Below are positions 58,729 through 64,000 of a DNA stretch of 64,000 nt, in pieces. A model generated the notes under the pieces. That model had not been told where the DNA came from, did no database searches, and was given only the letters and a program-made list of their open reading frames with translations. The number at the start of each line of letters is the position of its first letter. Position 1 is the first letter of the stretch. The stretch covers positions 42,800,900-42,864,899 of the forward strand of contig CM034598.1 in NCBI GenBank assembly GCA_020091685.1, written 5' to 3'. Both the position numbers and the translations under genes were made by a program. This DNA is from Lutjanus erythropterus. Taxonomy: Eukaryota > Chordata > Actinopteri > Lutjaniformes > Lutjanidae.

Positions 58729-59356
58729 ATAAGCACAAGCAGAAAGGGAATTGTGTTACAAAACATGTTTACTCGCCTTGCTCGAGATGTAAACTCAGTG
58801 TGTAGTACACAGCTAATTGAGTTTAAAGTAATTTTCAGTAACTTTAATAATGTGGGGAAAATATGACATCGTCCCTCCGTGAATTCAAATGAGAATAAAA
58901 CTTTCTGCATTATATATAATTTCAAGGCTCTAAATGTTCCATTAGGTTAATATAATTTTATTATTCAGGCTAGACACACTTAAAGGAGAAGTGTGTTTTC
59001 AGTGGCATCTAGCGATCAAAATTCAGAATGCAACAAAGAGATTTCCCCTCGCTGCCTCTCCTTTTCAAGCGTGAGGCCATCACGTGACAAAATGGCGTAA
59101 CGCTGGCATCAGCTAGTCTTTCCAGTGTTGAGGTTTGTTTATGGATAATTTTAAAAAACGTGTTTCGTTGTTAGGCTCTAGAGGTCATAACTTTATGTAA
59201 AATGGCAAATATAACTGTTATTTGCTCCACAATGATGTATTTTGTCGAGCGGCTTTGCATGGTGATACTGCGCCGACACAGGCGAGTAACTGTAGTTGTT
59301 TAGTGTGATAGTACAATAGTTACGGCTGGCTTATTTATTCTCCGTTTACAGAGTCA

Positions 59357-60300
59357 ATGTCTCAGTTATGGGTCGGGTTTAGAGGACAAGGAGGAGGGAG
59401 AGAAAGCGGAGCGGAAGAGGACGAGAAGAGAAGCAGAGAGGCCGAGGTTACGGTGCAGTCAGGGCCAGGTGAGGGGAGGTGCGGGGGGCGACCAGAGCGG
59501 AGGCTTCGCTGGAGGATGAAGAGGCGATTGGAGTTTTCCAAATGAAGGTATGTATTTAGAAAATTACTTTGTTATACTAATCCAACACAAAGTTATATTT
59601 CCAGCTCTGTTCTCTTCATATGGCGATGTTAGTGTCGTGTGTCTTCTGATGAGTAATCTCAGAGTAACGAGTAATCTCAGAGTAACTCAGAGTATGAGTC
59701 ATCATTACTTGGGATGTTACTGAATGATAATAAATACTGCAGAGGAACAGCATCATTCAGCTCGTGTTACTCTGACTCTGAACAGCCTGTACATCATAAA
59801 CTGCAGTGATATTAGCATATTACCAACATAATATCAAACATCTCATTAACCTTGAATGTATTTTTCCTGTGTATTATTTCTTCAGACTTGAAGAAGACCC
59901 TGGAGGACAGGCAGCTCACCACTCAGCTCCTGGGAGGCAGACAGGACTGTTTGATGCCTGATGATGCATCAGCTCAGACATGGTCACCACCTACCAGGGT
60001 ATCATGGTGTACTTGTGGTAACTGTAGGAACATGTTGAGGGGGCTGGGGTTGACAACAGGAGTATCGTTACACAGCCTGTAGGCATTTTATTTTTTGGCT
60101 ACATGGCTCTTTAGTGCAGGAAACGACTTGTCATCCTCAGCTGCTGTGTTTGGAGCATCAGGACAAGTTCTCTGATCCCACTGGACATCAGACAGGTTTC
60201 ATACCAGAATCTGAGTTTCCTTCCAGGCCCTCTGGAGTGTCAATACAGGACCACAAGTACTCACTAACCTGTGTATATAACATCAGGGAATCAAACAAAA
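59357..60300 (+). pseudogene. Decayed ORF resembling the P2X7 intracellular-type cysteine domain
   Basis: Exon-like 59357-59544 encodes MSQLWVGFRGQGGG with an acidic/basic stretch and ends in AAATGAAG/GTATGT. After an intron, TTTCTTCAG/ACTTG (59885) opens a segment ending in WCTCGNCRNM (60006-60035). Further on RHFIFWLHG (about 60077-60105), then SCCVW in a shifted frame, and DKFSDPTGHQTGFIPE (60164-60211) follow. This order WC.CGNC..M / HFIFW.HG / CCVW..RDKFPDP.G..TGF is what I recall for multi-copy fish proteins annotated as P2X7 C-terminal-like. Stops, a deletion between the Cys motif and HFIFW, and frame changes make it non-functional. Family identity is from memory. Confidence 0.5.
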
Positions 60301-60529
60301 TTTTTATTTGTTCTAGATTATATAATTATTTATTTATATATTGCAGAGTATGTTCCATATTTTCATATTTTTCTGCTAATATTACATATATATAGTTTAT
60401 TTATTTAGTCCATTATTTGTAATTCAATGTTACATTGAATTGTAAGTGCAATTAATAAATGATGATAATTAGATATACCTGCTGTATTTATTACAATTAT
60501 ATACATATAAATGTACTTTTATATGAAGT

Positions 60530-61400
60530 TCTTTCCTGCAGTGTTGGTACATTTTCATGACCACTTCAGGCTTCACTAATGTATATTATCATTACAGGGT
60601 CAAAGATTAATCTAAAAAAAAAAAAAAAACACACAAAAAACCACTGACAAAAATGACATCAGCAATATAAATTATTTATACAAACAGTCTTGGTCATCCC
60701 TGTCAGTCTTGATAATACAAGGAGAAATGCTGTCTGATAATCATAAACCTCCAGCTTTTAGTGTTCAGACAGACAAACATTTCTGCAGCTTGTTCTGTCT
60801 TCATCAGAGTTGCTTTGATAAAGACAGAAGAAGCTGATGAGACATTTGTCTTTTTGAACTGAAGACTAAAAGCTGTGAGTTTATCATTCTGTGTTCCTGA
60901 CTGAGAATCACCCTGTTTGAGCTACTTATTACATGACATTTGTTGTTTACATGTTGATATTATTAGGCTATTATTTATTTGGCTGAAATGTGGACAATAA
61001 ATATAAAAAAGTTGATCATCAGATGTACATGATTTATTTTTGCAGTGATATACATATAAACATGCTTGCAATTATACAGTAATCATGACAATACTTCCCT
61101 GCAATGTCTGTAAATGTTCATTTCTACTTCAGGTTACACTGATGTGTATTAGCCTTACAGAGGACAGCTGTACCTCAGTTTGGAATGAAAAGATAAATAT
61201 AAAAAGAACACTTTGCTTTGTGTTGTGAATAGAAGGAGAAATGTTGGTGTACAATCATAACTTGCAGCTTTTAGTCAACAAACACAAACATTTTGACAAC
61301 TTATTCTGTCCTCATCAGAGCTGACTTGGATAAAGACAGAAGAAGCTGTTGAGACATTTGTCTGTTTGAACACTAAAAGTTGTGAGGTTCTGGAGGTTAT
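60530..61400. repeat. Two diverged direct repeats inside the TTAA element
   Basis: Segments at about 60530-60900 and 61085-61390 share TTCCTGCA(G/A)TGT, GATAAAGACAGAAGAAGCTG, GAGACATTTGTCT and AAAAGCTGTGAG in the same order, offset by about 0.5-0.55 kb. I infer an old internal duplication. Confidence 0.65.
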
Positions 61401-63139
61401 CGTTGAGCTCCAGCTCTTTCATCCTGTGGTCCTCCTGAGAAACACACTGATTCAGCTCTTTGTTGTTGGATGAAACACGGTGACTTCCTGTCTAATTCAT
61501 CCAAATCAGCAGCTGTACTGAGTGTCAGTCCTGTTGAAGACAGTGTCAAGATGCATTTAGTTAGAATATTATTTGGTTTTTATGCAGTGTGGAAATACTA
61601 ATATTTCACCAAAAGTATAATTTACAGGGCAGGTTAATATTCCACATTAAAGGCAAATAAATGTGTCACTTACGCAGACCTCTCCTGACTTGTGTCTGCA
61701 CCAGTTCTGGTGTGGCAGATCCATGCATGGGGGGCACCAAAGTGAACCTTCTGGGGTCATCTGGTCCAAGGCTAGTTAAGGAGAATGGACTGTCCTTCTA
61801 CCTTTGCTGCCATTAGGAGAGAAACAAAATATACATAGTGATGTCATACAGGAGTATTCAACTATATTCCATGAAGATGTTAGAGTACGCAGATTTTCAT
61901 CCCAAACAAAAAACACACCTGATGATTCAGTTGATTAGCAGCCATCATCCAGATATGAGGAGCTAATTAGTGAAAACAACTTTTGATTTTTTTCTTATTT
62001 TGCTTTGATGAAAACATACTCTTAGCCAACAATGGTTAAATACCCCTGATGTAATATACAGTAACTTTATGACTATATCTTACATCATTATAATGAATGT
62101 ATAGGCAAACAATAACAAGTAATATAGTAATAAAAAATAACCACAGCATTTTCTATACATGACACATATGGAAATATAACATTAAACATAAACTATTAAT
62201 GAAAAACCTATTAATAAGTGCTGTTAGGTTGATAATCAGACCTGTGAGGACGACACTGTTATTTCATTGTGATGACTAACCCGTCTGTCCCAGTAGAAGC
62301 AGCGTTGATGGTAGATAAAGCTGCAGCTGAGACATGAAAAGGTTTTCTCTTCACAGGAGGTGATGTTACAGGACGTTTGTCATAGCTGCAGAAACATAAA
62401 GAAAATACGAGCTACATGACACAGTCACACACACCTGTAACACATCCTGTTACATCCGACGGTGCAGAGAGGAATGGCTCACCTGGACAAACATAACCAC
62501 ACTGAATTATAACTATAACTCATAAACCAGCAGTCAGCTGCAGCCACATTAGCTCTACATGTTTATAGACAATAACTTCGAGCAGCCGTGAGCTAATCTC
62601 TGTAACACCACCGGATATTTCAGCCCCTGATCATACTTTTGAAACAACATGCAAAATTACGATCGTGGTAACAAACATATTATCGACAGAAACACAGGAC
62701 GAACATGTTGCTTGTGTAAATAATTAGCGTTATGTCCGTGGCCATGTTATATCGTTAGCTAAAGCTATCTCATAATAAAGTGAAATTACGTGTGTAGGAT
62801 GAATTACCTGTCCAGCAGAAAAGAGGCAACTTCGGTGTTGCTGTGGAAACAGTTCCTCATCAGTGATTTCCATGTGGTCAACGCCACACCGATGTTAGTC
62901 CTTGTTTTCTGTCGTCTCCTCTCACGCTGCCGTTTGTTTTCTTCATGTTTTCACTTCTTTGAGAAACAAGAGTTCACAGTCTGCTTCTTTTTCTTGTGGT
63001 AAATAACAACTATGATCATCCACTGGTCAAAACTGTGGCTGTCAGCCTTCAGAAAACAAGATAGTTTGCCAGTAAACGTCGCTGTCTGTCCTCCTCTTCG
63101 TCGCCCGTATTTACGCTGCGGAGTTTACGTAACGCGTCC

Positions 63140-63215
63140 GCTCTGCGCAGCCGCAGAAAACATGGCGGTGCAAGATGGCGGCCTCCGTAAAAGGCGACCC
63201 GACAGTATGTAACTA
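63140..63215. promoter_or_regulatory. GC-rich segment with paired YY1-like motifs
   Basis: AACATGGCGG (63158-63167) and CAAGATGGCGGC (63171-63182) match the YY1 consensus CAAGATGGCGGC, next to a CpG-rich stretch TCCGCTCTGCGCAGCCGC. This resembles a promoter carried by the right end of the TTAA-flanked element. A weaker AAAATGGCG occurs near its left end (59090-59098). Confidence 0.45.
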
Positions 63216-63354
63216 TAAATGGCTATTTCTAAGGTAACGCAAACATAAAGATTATGAGTATAAGTTAATTGATAATAATAAATAGCATACTTATGTATAA
63301 TATATTCCATTTATGTCAATAAATTCCCGTAATTATTACACACTGGTCCTTTAA

Positions 63355-64000
63355 AATAAGTAAGATAATCAATAATCAAATACCCGCGATGTTTCTCATG
63401 AGATGCTGTGGGCCCTGGTCGTCACCAAAAAGTCAACAATTATTACATGAATGATATGAAGTGAGATGACATTGAAACTGAATATGCAAACAAAACAAAG
63501 AAAAAATACTGAGATGAAGCATCAAACAGCGCCTCTTTCTGACAAACATTCATACCCACAGTCATGACAATTAGCCCCATCCCCCAAAAAGACAAAAACA
63601 TGAAAAAAGACACCTCATAGTAAAAAAAAAGTCTTTGAAAAAACAAAAACAAAAAATGCATTGTGACAACAGAATACTTGCTGCAACTCTCAGTCACTCC
63701 ATGGAGGAAAAAAGACAAAAAAAGAAACAGAATAAAACCCTTAATCCACCGTCTATATTTATCTTTTACAGAGAGAAGATCAGGCAGGCAAGCAGATATT
63801 CTCAAGATTCCCAGTTCAACATCTGACATCCAAAAGCAATTAGACTTCTTTCTCTTGTTCAGTGAATGACTTAGCATCACCTGGGGAGATAAGCGTTCAT
63901 GACAGTTTCAAATTTTTGATCTAGAAGGTTGAAGCATTTGTTGATTGATTCCAGGAACTCCCTGGATATCTTCTCCTAGATATGCAATGACTCTTCCTTT
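63355..64000. other. No recognised gene
   Basis: A-rich sequence after the TTAA element. A minus-strand open frame at 63443-63880 is present but looks AT-driven and matches nothing I recognise. Confidence 0.45.

Larger units (their letters stand above)
58980..63354. mobile_element. 4.4-kb TTAA-flanked DNA element with short inverted termini
   Basis: TTAA lies at both edges (58980-58983 and 63351-63354). Inside these, AGGAGAAGTGTGT and the inverse of the right end, AGGACCAGTGTGT, match at 11 of 13 positions. TTAA duplication is typical of piggyBac and Kolobok superfamilies; no transposase is recognisable, so I do not choose. The interior carries a decayed spliced ORF (59357-60300), two diverged direct repeats of about 0.35 kb starting near 60530 and 61085, and a GC-rich end with YY1-like motifs. 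It could instead be several adjacent elements whose outer ends match by relation. Confidence 0.6.

Noticed and set aside
63443..63880. Minus-strand 145-codon frame at the right end
   Set aside because: Composition is hydrophobic and AT-driven, and no domain or homologue is recognised.

Overview
The window looks like nuclear DNA of a teleost fish. It has three intron-containing vertebrate genes with short GT-AG introns, many CA/TG microsatellites, and fish-type interspersed repeats (hAT-like MITEs, a TTAA-flanked DNA element, L1-type and Penelope-like retroelement remnants). No bacterial, organellar or viral genome is present. The neighbouring pair igfbp7 and polr2b matches their linkage on human 4q12, which supports a real chromosomal locus. 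I cannot name the species.

Layout. 1-15449 is one uninterrupted 36-bp tandem array of about 429 copies with no visible variant, and it starts before the window. 15450-21115 holds two head-to-tail copies of a roughly 2.8-kb interspersed repeat. The array appears to be an expansion of a short segment inside the first copy. 21116-24666 has no recognised gene, but it contains four perfect CRE octamers within 330 bp. 24667-30630 is cox18 (plus strand), whose 5' exon sequence is broken by small frame changes and whose largest intron is almost filled by a hAT-like element. 33087-39783 is igfbp7 (plus strand, 266 aa). 42579-52331 is polr2b (minus strand, 25 coding exons, 1174 aa, the same length as human RPB2). 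From 52600 to the end the DNA is a repeat graveyard: an L1-type remnant carrying two nested DNA-transposon insertions, a Penelope-like remnant with a decayed GIY-YIG region, a hAT MITE with a perfect 8-bp target duplication, and a 4.4-kb TTAA-flanked element that carries a decayed, apparently spliced ORF resembling the P2X7 intracellular-type cysteine domain.

How the genes relate. cox18 encodes a mitochondrial inner-membrane insertase for COX2, igfbp7 a secreted matrix/IGF-binding protein, and polr2b the second-largest subunit of RNA polymerase II. They are not an operon or pathway; only their position is shared. igfbp7 and polr2b are convergent, with about 2.7 kb between stop codons.

The unusual content is mostly repeats: very homogeneous minisatellites, microsatellites expanded inside interspersed elements, higher-order tandem structure, and nested transposons whose target duplications can be read directly.
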